Below are positions 44,874 to 54,550 of a stretch of 64,000 nt of DNA, piece by piece. Both the position numbers and the translations under genes were made by a program. Each line of letters starts with the position of its first letter. Within the stretch, counting starts at the first letter, position 1. The notes under the pieces were generated by a model. It had not been told where the DNA came from. It did not search any database and saw only the letters and a program-made list of their open reading frames with translations. Source of the stretch: Onthophagus taurus (Eukaryota > Arthropoda > Insecta > Coleoptera > Scarabaeidae); assembly GCF_036711975.1 (NCBI RefSeq), contig NC_091976.1, positions 19,158,001 through 19,222,000 of the forward strand, written 5' to 3'.

Positions 44874-47800
44874 TTAATATGTTCTATCAGCTATAGTACC
44901 ATGTAAATATGTATCTTCAGCTTGAGGTTGAACTGATTCCGATCTAAATGGGTTTGAACCTGTTAAAAACGGATTCGCAGCGTTTACAACTGGAGGAGGA
45001 GCTTGGGATGGTGGAGTTGGTGGAGCTGGGTAAGAGGGTGGAGGAAATTTCGGTTGTTGATTTGGAGGTTCAACCGTTCCATACGTTGGATTTGCAGACA
45101 TTTGAGTTTGCAACAGACCATTAGTTTGGAGCTGAAAAAAATAATAAACAAATTAATTAAGACGAAAAGATTTATTAAAGCAAACAAAATTTATAACTCT
45201 TCTTTTAACATTGGTTTCGTAATCCATTCAGTAACATCGTTAAATTCAGGTAAAATCTCACTATTCATTCGTAACGGCGGTAAAAAATCATGTCGTATTT
45301 GACTAAAGAAGAAATAAATATTTTCTTCCTTATAAGGGCCTTTAAGTTGATAAAAAGTTTTCTTTTTTGCGATTATAACCAAGATTTTAGGTAAAGCATA
45401 ACTTTTTATGTCAAATGCTTTTTCGAATTCGTCGTGATCGCCGAAAATCGTCCAAAGATACCCCCAATTAGGTAAATTATAAATTTTTGCTACATTTTGG
45501 AATTTCTGCAAGTATTTTTCCCTACATTTTTTATCGCAATGTTCAATTTTTGGGACAACAAGAACGACGCAATATTTATTCGTTGAGTAACATACATCTT
45601 CAAAAATTTCACTCCGCGTTATTTGTTCGATTTGACTTGGTTCTTTCAATTTTTCTGGAATACTTAACTTTTTAAATTTGTTTTCGTTATTTTTTACTTC
45701 GATTATAATGAATAATAGCAAAATAATTCGCGCGAAAATATCCATAACTGTCATAAAATCATAATTATTTGTAACCATAGCAAGATCATAATTCATTGTG
45801 CTCAAAAGGAAACAATTTCGGGACATTTTTAATAGATAACGCAGATTTAAATGTGGAAACAATTGAATTGTGATTAAAAACTTGTTCAAAAAACTCTTTG
45901 ATTTCGTCATAAAGGAAACTACCCTTAAAACTAATAAAAGTTTGTTTGAAGCTGTTGATTACTAAAATTAAGGGATAATCATCTTTTTTAATATTGAAAA
46001 CTTCTTCGAGATTTTTTTGCTCATTACTCTCAACCCATAAAAAATTCCAATTGTAAGATTCGATTTTTTTTGCGATATCAGATAACATTTTAAATTTATT
46101 GTGTCGGCATAAAATTGGGCACTTTTCTAAATTTTCCAAAAAAAAGACAACACAAATTTTCATCAGGCATAGTTCCTTAAATTTAAATTCACTTGATAAA
46201 TGTTCGATTTCGTGAGTTCCTTCAATTAAATCTAAAGCCCAATTATAAACATTTTCATAATTTAAATCCCCATGAAAAAATTGAACGTTTTTCTCGTTTT
46301 TAGAACCTTTTGGAAAACAAATAATTTCTAATTTATCATTTAACCGATACATACGATGAATAAATCGATCTTTTTTATAATCAATAGTTAAATCGTAATG
46401 TCCTACTTTTACCCTTCCTTTTAAGTTAACCGCCATTTGATCCCACCAGTCAAATAAAGACATCGATTCTTCTTCGTGTGGAAATAATAAAGCAATTATC
46501 CACGGTTCCGATGTCTGTAAAACCTTAAAATATTCATCTCCGGTTAAATCGATAGATTTTTCTTCAGGTTTTTCATCAAAAACGATTTGATTAACTCGTT
46601 TTCGGATCGTTTCCAAAACGAAATTAACTAAATTTCTTGGCGATTTCGTTTTATAATATTTTTCGTATTTATTTTTATCAACATCGAAAAATAAAAAGAT
46701 CGGATCTGGACGTTCGTGATGAAAAATGTTAAATTTACGAAGTAAATCTTGGTTTGTTCGCACAAAAATCTCACCGACTTTTATTAATCCTTTTAAAGCA
46801 ACTCCAACTTTTTCAAATTCGTTAACGAATGTATTTAAATTTCCTCCTTCGTGGCATTTTATTAACCAATAATTATTGCTTTTTAGAACTAATTCGTCGA
46901 AGTTTGTCCAATTTAAACGAATAACATTAGTGTCTTTTGAATATTTATCTGATGATATTAATGGGAAAAGTGTAATGAATGAAAGAATGTTTTTTAACAT
47001 ATTTTTGACGTTTTATACCGTTGTTTTGATGAAAATTGTCACAAAAGTAGTTATGAAAAAAATTGTATTAATTTCAAATATTTGAAATAAATGCTGTTTT
47101 TTAATAGCAATATTAGCAATACGGAAATATTTAATATAAAAGCTCGCTGCTTTGTAATCTGTATTTGCTGTTTATTATTGCGTAACTCTTCCCGAGCTGG
47201 TGCAGATTGATAAAGAGGTCAATTTGAGAACATTTTTTGGTATTAAGTGGTAATTTTGAGGTTTAACCTTGAAACTCCTTTGTTAAATTGTATCTTTGAC
47301 ATATCTTCCAAGGATGGGCTTCGAGATAAAAGTGTTACTGGCTAAATTGCCAGGAATTTGTGACTTATGTGTTTCCAAAATACTTATTTTGTTTGAAGGA
47401 TAATTTCACATCTTTTTTAATCGACTCATTACATTATCACTACAATATTGATGAACCCATAGCCTAGTTTCCGATATTTGGTAAACTTTTTGAATACTTT
47501 TGAAATTGAACAGAAAATTTTGGGGAACGCTCGTCATACAATATCAGGCGACGGGTTAATTGTGTCACAGAAACTCTTCTCGCATTAATAAAATAGATGT
47601 CAATAAATGTAGAAGGATCTCTTTTCTTTGCCGTCGGTTATCTCTATTCCGTGCGACCGTCTAAGCATTATTTACATAGTAGAGTCAAAGATATTTCATG
47701 TTTTGGTTTTGTTTAAGCTAACAAGTCTGTGCGTCTTTTAAAGTTCTTAGCTGTTATAATTGCTACTTCTTTTCTAATTTCAAATATTTACAACACAAAA

Positions 47801-50800
47801 TTAATACCTTATTTTCCTAAATGACATTTAATGATATTTAGCGGAAGTTCCATAAATATTTTATACGGATTCGTTATTTCACAACTTTTTTAAATTGTCA
47901 AAAAACAAACTTAAATATTATGATTAACTTCAACGATTTGTATCTCAAAACCAAAAATGATATTGCAAATGGTTTTATTGAAAAGTAGACACTTTTTTTG
48001 ATAAGTCATGGATATTCCATAACCAATTTCCAAGAAACCTATCGATCACAATATTTTTAAGTTAAAAGAAAACAAAAAGCTTAAAATGATGATTAGCTTC
48101 AAAGATTTGTACCTCATAAACTAAAAGTGATATCGCTAAAGAAATAGTTTTATTGAAAACTAGACAGTTTTTTCGATAAATTAAAAATATTCCATATCCA
48201 CTTTCCAAGAAACCCATCGGTCACCATTTTTTTAAAATTAATCATAAGAAAGGCAATCTAGAAGTTATGATTGACTTTAAAGATTTGTATCTCAAAAACT
48301 AAAAGTGATATCGAAAAGCAAATAGCTTTAGTGAAAAATAGACACTTTTTTTTATAAATCATGGATATTCCATATCCGCTTTCCAATAAACCTATCGATC
48401 ACATTTTTTTTTTAAATTAATCATAAGATAGACCACTTAAAAGTTATGATTGACTTTACAGTTTTGTATCTCAAAAACTAAAAGTGATATCGAAAAACAA
48501 ATAGCTTTAGTGAAAAATAGACACTTTTTTTGATAAATGGTGGATATTCCATAACCATTTTCCAAGAAACCCATCGATGACAATATTTTTAAGTTAAAAG
48601 AAAATAGACAGCTTAAAATAATGATTAACTTCAAAGATTTGTACGTCAAAAACTAAAAGTGACATCGCAAAACAAATAGTTTTATTAAAAACTAGACACT
48701 TTTCTTGATAAATCATGGATATTCCATAATCAATTTCCAAGACCAATCGGTCAACATTTTTTAAATTAATCGAAAAAAGCAAAAAACTTAAAAATTATTT
48801 AAACTAAAAATGATAACGCAAAACAAATAGCTTTATTGAAAAAAAGACACTTTTTTTGATAAATTAAGGATATTCCATAACCACTTTCCAAGAAACCCAT
48901 CGATCACAATTTTTTGTGAAATCATAAGAAAGGCCACTTAAACGTTATGATTGAATTTAAAGATTTGTACCTTAAAAACTAAAAGTGATATCGAAAAACA
49001 AATAGCTTTATTGAAAAATAGACACTTTTTTGATAAATCATGGATATTCCATAACCATTTTTCAAGAAACCTAGCGATCGCAATATTTTTAAATTAAGAG
49101 GAAACAAAAAGCTTAAAATGTTGATTAACTTCAAAGATTTGTACCTCATAAACTAAAAGTGATATCGCTAAAGAAATAGTTTTATTGAAAACTAGACAGT
49201 TTTTTCGATAAATTAAAAATATTCCATATCCACTTTCCAAGAAACCCATCGGTCACCATTTTTTTAAAATTAATCATAAGAAAGGCAATCTAGAAGTTAT
49301 GATTGACTTTAAAGATTTGTATCTCAAAAACTAAAAGTGATATCGAAAAGCAAATAGCTTTATTGAAAAATAGACACTTTTATTGATAAATCGTGGGTAT
49401 TCCATCACCACTTTCCAAGAAACCTATCGATCAAATTTTTTCTTATAATTAATCATAAGAAAGGCAACTTAAAAGTTATGATTGACTTGAAAGTTTTGTA
49501 TCTCAAAAACTAAAAGTGATATCGAAAAACAAATAGCTTTAGTGAAAAATAGACACTTTTTTTGATAAATCGTGGATATTCCATAACCATTTTCCAAGAA
49601 ACCCATCGATGAGAATATTTTTAAAATAAATGAAAACAGAGCTTAAAATAATGATTAACTTCAAAGATTTGTACGTCAAAAACTAAAAGTGACATCGCAA
49701 AACAAATAGTTTTATTAATAACTAGACACTTTTCTTGATAAATCATGGATATTCCATAATCAATTTCCAAGACCAATCGGTTAACATTTTTTAAATTAAT
49801 CGAAAAAAGCAAAAAACTTAAAAATTATTTAAACTAAAAGTGATAACGCAAAACAAATAGCTTTATTGAAAAGAAGACACTTTTTTTGATAAATTAAGGA
49901 TATTCCATAACCACTTTCCAAGAAACCCATCGATCACAATTTTTTGTGAAATCATAAGAAAGGCCACTTAAACGTTATGATTGACTTTAAAGATTTGTAT
50001 CTCAAAAACTAAAAGTGATATCAAAAAACAAATAGCTTTATTGAAAAATAGACACTTTTTTGATAAATCATGGATATTCCATAACCATTTTCCAAGAAAC
50101 CTAGCGATCGCAATATTTTTAAGTTAAAAGAAAACAAAAAGCTTAAAATGATGATTAACTTCAAAGATTTGTACCTCAAAAACTAAAAGTGATATCGTAA
50201 AAGAAATAGTTTTATTGAAAACTAGACACTTTTTTTGATAAATTAAAGATATTCTATATCTACTTTCCAAGAAACCCATCAATCACAATTCTATTTAAAT
50301 TAATCATAAGAAAGGAAACTTAAAAGTTATGATTGACTTTAAAGATTTGTATTTCAAAAACTAAAAGTGATATCGAAAAACAAAGAGATTTATTGAAAAA
50401 TAGACACTTTTTTGATAAATCGTGGATATTTCATAACCATTTTCCAAGAAACCTATCGATCACAATATTTTTAAGTTAAAAATATAAATATTTGTACCTC
50501 AAAAACTAAAAGTGATAACGCAGAACAAATAGATTTATTGAAAACTAGACACTTTTCTTGATAAATCATGGATATTCCATAATCAATTTACAAGATTAAT
50601 CGGTCAAAATTTTTTAAGTTAATCGAAAGAAAACAAAGAAATCAAAAATTGTGATTAACTTCAAAGATTTGTATCTCAAAAACTAAAAGTGATAACGCAA
50701 AACAAATAGATTTATTGAAAAGTAGACACTTTTTTGGATAAATCATGTATAATTCATAACCATGTTCCAAGCACCCCATCACATATTTTTTTTAAATTAA

Positions 50801-53800
50801 TCGAAAAAAGAAGACTTAAAACATTTTTCGTAGTAGACTTTTTTTAATTAAAAAGCTCCTATTTTTTGCTTTCTAAAGGTTTAAATCCGAAAATGGTAGT
50901 AAAACTTGCGACATTTTAGTTAAATAAGTTTATTTTATTACAAATCCTCCCATTTTTCAATATTAGCAATAGAAGAAAATTTAAAAACATCAATTACTTT
51001 AGTATTAACTCCTCCAACATTATTCGAAAAATTTTCAACGAATTCATAAACTTCATTTTCTTCTTGAAAATATCTTAATGCCGTATAATTCATTAACAAC
51101 AAATCGAACAAAATTAACGTAGGAAATTTATGTTTAATGTCAAAAGTTTTTTCTAATTCTCTTTGAGTAACAGCTTCCGCCCATAACCAACTATAAATAT
51201 GATTTAGAAATTTCCGTGATAACTCTTCAAGAATTTTAATGTATTCCCTTCTACATTGTAATTTGCAAACCACGATTTCCGGTATAAATAAAATCCCGCA
51301 AATTTCGTGAGATCGACATGATTCAATAAAAATCTTTTTACTTGTAATTTGAGCTACATCCGGTGGTTTATTAATCATAAAATTAACCCAATCGAAAATT
51401 TCGGTATACTCAATATTTCCAGGGTATTTCACGGCTCTATTTGTAGCTTTTGATCCTCGAGGAAGACACAAAAGTGATGGTTCATTATTAATTTTGTAAT
51501 TTTTGAGGTATTTTTTAAAAATTATTGCATCAATGTATCCAAAATTAGCTTTGATGTTTAAGTTTTTAGACACCTCGTCGTATATTTCATTAATTTTATC
51601 GTTATCATTGTTTAAAAAGGCGACAAACCAAAGATTATTATCATCCAAAACTGTTTTATCATAATTAGTTATATCTAAAGACATCGGATTTTTAAGATTT
51701 AACGATCTGTTGAGTTCTCGTTCACTCATTTTTTGGGCTTCTTCGAAAATAGAATCAATAAGTTTTCTTGGTGTATTTTTATTCTTTAATTTTAGCATTG
51801 TTGTTCTATTTAGAGAAAAAACTCCGAATGTTGGAAAATTTAAAATTGGAAAATCGATTTCTTTAACATCAACAGCAACAACGTGAACAAATCCTTCAAG
51901 ACCATCAGCTATTTTTTCGTAATTTCTCGAAAAATCGCGACATTTTTCGTTTTGATCGTCGTAAATTTGTACCAAGATTAAGTCGTTCGATTTTTTAACG
52001 AAATCTTTTAAGTTATACCAAGAATAATCAAAAACTTTACTATTTTTTTGAATAAACCATTTTGGTTTACTTAACTCGATTAGCATTGATAAAATAAAAT
52101 AATTCAAAATTGTTTTAATTGACATTTTGAAATGAAGTTTTAACCTTTCAATAAACTAAACCCGAATGTTTCTAGTTCTAGGTTAAGTATTAGTTCTAGT
52201 GCTAGTGTTAGTTCAAACTAATAAAACTAGAATTAACACTACAACTAATACTAAACGTAGAACTAGAAACATTCGGGTTTAGCCGTCTTAAGAGGCGTAT
52301 GGCTAAACCCGAATGATTCTAGTTCTTGGTTTTGTGTTAGTTCTAGTGCTAGTGTTAGTTAAAACAACTAAAATGAGCAACATTAATTAATTAAAAAAAT
52401 TGTACTTACGGAAGATGATTTTTTCATTTGAACAGTTTCATCCATAGGATTCCATTGGCTTTGTTCTTGAGCATCAGAATCAGCCCATGGTTGTAATTCA
52501 CCGGAAGCGAAAATACCATAAAAAGCGACGCCGAAGAAATGAACGCAAGCGGCGAGGATAAAAACCGCACTCCAATGATCCGATCGCTGTGTAAAGTAGC
52601 ACAAAAAAAAGCAGAAAACAATCTTAACTAAAATGCTCTGTAATTTCGATGGAAAGCTTTCGTGTGGTGTTTCCCTTCTATTAAACGGTGGGAAACACTA
52701 AAAGCTCGCCCGCTAATTCGGTTATAGGGAGGCGTTTCCTCAACCCCCCAAACAACAAATTTGACATTCATTTTGATGTCGGGCGGCGCGCGTTTTAGTT
52801 ATAAGTTATGGCACGGAGGGTACAACCATATATCAAAAATTTCTCTCTCCCTTACGGATAGAGAGGGTGAAAACATTTTGAACGCTGAAACTGTTACGCT
52901 ACAGCGAGTCAATTTCGTTGGAGAGAAATGGGCTTTATTCAAAATTATATTTCGGATGTTGGGGCGTTTTGTTGGTGAGCGTTCGTGCTTGAAACGGTTT
53001 TGAAATGAACAAAGTGCGCATTTTCACAAAAAAGAATCGATAAAATTTTATTGTTTAGCACTTACCTCTTTTAAATTTGTTACTCCATCAGTTAATTTAT
53101 GTACAACTAACGGGCAAATACAACCGGCTATCGTCCCAATTCCATTAGATAACCCCATTAATATACTCGCATATTTCGGGGCAATATCTAAATGGTTAAC
53201 GTTAAAACCAGAGATGGCAAATCCTGAAAATGCTACGCCGATTGTTAACGCTGTAATAGCAACGGAAATTGTTCCTGAGAAAGCTACCACGAGGAAGAAT
53301 GTTGCTTCCATTCCAAATCCACCGCAATTAAATAATTTTCTTACTTGCGTTGTCGTTAAAGTCCCTTTTTTTCGCAAGTGATCAGCTAAAACTCCCCCAG
53401 CTGGTACTATTATAGTCATTAGTAAATGAGGCAGTGCGCCGAGAAGAGCATTCTAAAATAAAAAATAATTAAAATTAAAACAAACTTTTAAATATTAATA
53501 ATACCTCTTCGATTTCTATTGAATAAACATCGCTTACAAACGATGCTTGAAATAAAACTAATAAATAAAAATTCCAAGATCTACAGAAATTAGCAACGAA
53601 AATAGCCCAAACTGGCAGCGAAGTGAAAAAACATTTCCAAGGGATATTAGCAAAAGTAGTTGGAGGTGCTGAAGTGTTCTCGCCCAACGAACTTTGAATA
53701 TAATGTAATTCTCGATTTTCAATAGTCGGATGTTTACTTGGTTTCTCAAACACCAACCAAATCCAAAACAAATACCAAGTTATCCCAAGAAAACCATAAA

Positions 53801-54550
53801 AATAAAACGGCGATTTCCATCCGGAATGTCTCACCAAAATCCCTCCTATTGGTAAACCGAACATTACCCCAGCATAACACCCACAAAACGCTAAAGTAGC
53901 TAATTTCGATCGTTCTAAAGGTGGTGCCCAATATCTCCAAATACCATGGCAAGAAGGATATGTTACACCCTAAAAAATGATTTCCAGAAATTCTGTAATT
54001 TTTTATCTAGACCTTACTTATTCAAGGTTACCTCAACCAGTCCTTGTAAAACCCTAATACACATTAAAAGATGAGGTGCTTCTATTAACGTAGGTGGTAC
54101 GAAAAAATTTAGCAAACAAGATATTCCTATCGCGCCACCAAAAAGACGATTCGCAGGATATTTTGTTGCTAAAAACCCACCCGGTACTTGAGTAACCAAA
54201 TATCCCCAAAAAATCGATGAATCAACCGACGACAAAGTCGTATTTTCCTGAAAACTTTTTAAATTCACGTCACTGATTTAAACCGTTTAAAACTTACCAC
54301 GATTTTCTTCAATTCCAATTTCGCTAAACCCATATTACATCTCATCCCAAACATTACAATAAATCCCATACATGCTAAAAGGGCTACAGTAAATCGTTTT
54401 GATAAACAAGGACATTCTGGGGCAATGTATTTATCTATATGTCGTAAGGGTGGTCTTTCAACTTCTGATATACTTGACGGGCTTCTATCATCTGCGGGTT
54501 CATTTGCATCTTTACTCTTTACATCAAATTCTTCATATCTACCAGTTGTC
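44874..54550 (-). CDS. VGlut: Vesicular glutamate transporter, SLC17 family; N-terminal exon(s) not found
   Basis: Six exons in coding order, 54298-54550, 54032-54247, 53505-53969, 53066-53452, 52410-52586 and 44874-45131, give about 584 residues in one open frame. The protein loads glutamate into synaptic vesicles using the proton and voltage gradient. Diagnostic segments: [31 protein letters not shown] (first membrane segment), [76 protein letters not shown] and the last membrane segment with [18 protein letters not shown]. The cytosolic tail is rich in proline ([12 protein letters not shown]) and holds an NPF. The first exon found begins in codon phase 1, so a short N-terminal exon must lie further upstream. 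The last intron (7.28 kb) hosts three genes and a satellite. Confidence 0.93.
45191..45754 (-). CDS. Nested gene B: single-domain P5-like ER protein ending in KEEL
   Basis: An intronless frame inside the VGLUT intron, 184-187 residues depending on the start (45754 MTVMDIF or 45745 MDIF). [17 protein letters not shown] forms a good signal peptide. The rest matches only the C-terminal domain of PDIA6/P5: [56 protein letters not shown] and [10 protein letters not shown]. The end KEEL is a KDEL-type ER retrieval signal. No thioredoxin CxxC. The frame stays open upstream past gene A's stop, but that extension lacks family similarity. It starts only 31-40 nt after gene A's stop. It could be a partial duplicate of gene A that gained its own signal peptide, or the second cistron of a shared mRNA. 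Function unknown. Confidence 0.75.
   Translation of the reverse strand: MTVMDIFARIILLLFIIIEVKNNENKFKKLSIPEKLKEPSQIEQITRSEIFEDVCYSTNKYCVVLVVPKIEHCDKKCREKYLQKFQNVAKIYNLPNWGYLWTIFGDHDEFEKAFDIKSYALPKILVIIAKKKTFYQLKGPYKEENIYFFFSQIRHDFLPPLRMNSEILPEFNDVTEWITKPMLKEEL
45786..47000 (-). CDS. Nested gene A: redox-dead PDIA6/P5-like ER protein ending in HNEL
   Basis: 404 residues, one exon, nested on the same strand in the VGLUT intron. Layout follows PDIA6/P5: signal peptide ([17 protein letters not shown]), a first thioredoxin-like domain (about 25-135), a second (about 148-260), and the P5 C-terminal domain (about 265-395). Where P5 has WCGHC, the first domain reads [13 protein letters not shown] and the second [17 protein letters not shown], so neither has CxxC. 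The C-terminal domain shows [39 protein letters not shown] and [12 protein letters not shown]. It ends HNEL, a KDEL-type retrieval signal. Likely an ER chaperone-like or decoy protein without thiol exchange; origin by retrocopy is inferred from the lack of introns. Divergence is high, yet the frame is fully open. Confidence 0.85.
   Translation of the reverse strand: MLKNILSFITLFPLISSDKYSKDTNVIRLNWTNFDELVLKSNNYWLIKCHEGGNLNTFVNEFEKVGVALKGLIKVGEIFVRTNQDLLRKFNIFHHERPDPIFLFFDVDKNKYEKYYKTKSPRNLVNFVLETIRKRVNQIVFDEKPEEKSIDLTGDEYFKVLQTSEPWIIALLFPHEEESMSLFDWWDQMAVNLKGRVKVGHYDLTIDYKKDRFIHRMYRLNDKLEIICFPKGSKNEKNVQFFHGDLNYENVYNWALDLIEGTHEIEHLSSEFKFKELCLMKICVVFFLENLEKCPILCRHNKFKMLSDIAKKIESYNWNFLWVESNEQKNLEEVFNIKKDDYPLILVINSFKQTFISFKGSFLYDEIKEFFEQVFNHNSIVSTFKSALSIKNVPKLFPFEHNEL
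47001..47925. other. VGLUT intron, spacer between gene A and the satellite
   Basis: It includes the presumed promoter of gene A just above 47000. No TATA box is convincing. No gene recognised. Confidence 0.4.
47930..50830. repeat. Satellite of about 172-bp monomers with a 1.03 kb higher-order repeat
   Basis: About 16 monomers, each with a variant of TTTGTATCTCAAAAACTAAA, then ATAGCTTTATTGAAAAATAG, ACACTTTTTTTGATAAATCA and TATTCCATAACCATTTTCCA. The phrase AAAGATTTGTA and its variants recur about every 165-180 bp. Particular monomers repeat almost exactly at 1029-1034 bp (48101 and 49135 and 50167; 48283 and 49312 and 50345; 48461 and 49490; 48633 and 49665; 48960 and 49991). Six monomers therefore form a higher-order unit, present about 2.8 times. 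Short minus-strand frames here follow the repeat and are not genes. Confidence 0.93.
50938..52125 (-). CDS. Nested gene C: redox-dead PDIA6/P5-like protein
   Basis: 395 residues, one exon, same strand, at the other end of the satellite in the VGLUT intron. Signal peptide [19 protein letters not shown]. First thioredoxin-like domain about 28-140: the active-site region reads [16 protein letters not shown], keeping only the second cysteine position. Second domain about 145-255: [20 protein letters not shown], no cysteine. The C-terminal P5 domain reads [40 protein letters not shown] and [11 protein letters not shown]. It ends EKWEDL, not a clear KDEL signal but similar in charge pattern. It is related to genes A and B by domain order and by a shared Cx3C[RH] in the C-terminal domain. 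Function unknown; probably ER or secretory lumen. Confidence 0.83.
   Translation of the reverse strand: MSIKTILNYFILSMLIELSKPKWFIQKNSKVFDYSWYNLKDFVKKSNDLILVQIYDDQNEKCRDFSRNYEKIADGLEGFVHVVAVDVKEIDFPILNFPTFGVFSLNRTTMLKLKNKNTPRKLIDSIFEEAQKMSERELNRSLNLKNPMSLDITNYDKTVLDDNNLWFVAFLNNDNDKINEIYDEVSKNLNIKANFGYIDAIIFKKYLKNYKINNEPSLLCLPRGSKATNRAVKYPGNIEYTEIFDWVNFMINKPPDVAQITSKKIFIESCRSHEICGILFIPEIVVCKLQCRREYIKILEELSRKFLNHIYSWLWAEAVTQRELEKTFDIKHKFPTLILFDLLLMNYTALRYFQEENEVYEFVENFSNNVGGVNTKVIDVFKFSSIANIEKWEDL
52158..52358. repeat. Three-arm CTAGTTCTAG-rich inverted and direct repeat
   Basis: AAACCCGAATGTTTCTAGTT starts at 52158 and continues with TAGTGCTAGTGTTAGTT. Its inverted copy ends ACATTCGGGTTT at 52280, and a second direct copy runs 52303-52358. 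Each arm is about 55 bp. It lies between the start of nested gene C and a VGLUT exon. It is probably a small dispersed hairpin repeat; the family is not named. Confidence 0.8.
52587..53065. other. VGLUT intron
   Basis: A 479-nt intron, larger than the neighbouring VGLUT introns (50-62 nt). It has an unusually GC-rich patch (GTCGGGCGGCGCGCG near 52777). The 80-residue plus-strand frame here is not recognised. Confidence 0.5.

Noticed and set aside
45755-45910. Extension of gene B upstream to a 239-residue protein beginning [10 protein letters not shown]
   Set aside because: This part overlaps the end of gene A in another frame and lacks P5 similarity; the signal peptide at MDIF gives a better start.
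48437-49812. Minus-strand open frames of 60-70 residues starting [10 protein letters not shown] and similar
   Set aside because: They recur with the satellite period and follow its monomers; they are products of the repeat, not genes.
47930-50830. CRISPR-like regular repeat
   Set aside because: Monomers are contiguous and about 172 bp with no unique spacers, in a eukaryotic intron; it is a satellite.
44874-54550. Calling the transporter a generic SLC17 anion or sialin-type carrier
   Set aside because: [23 protein letters not shown] and [15 protein letters not shown] together are specific to vesicular glutamate transporters.
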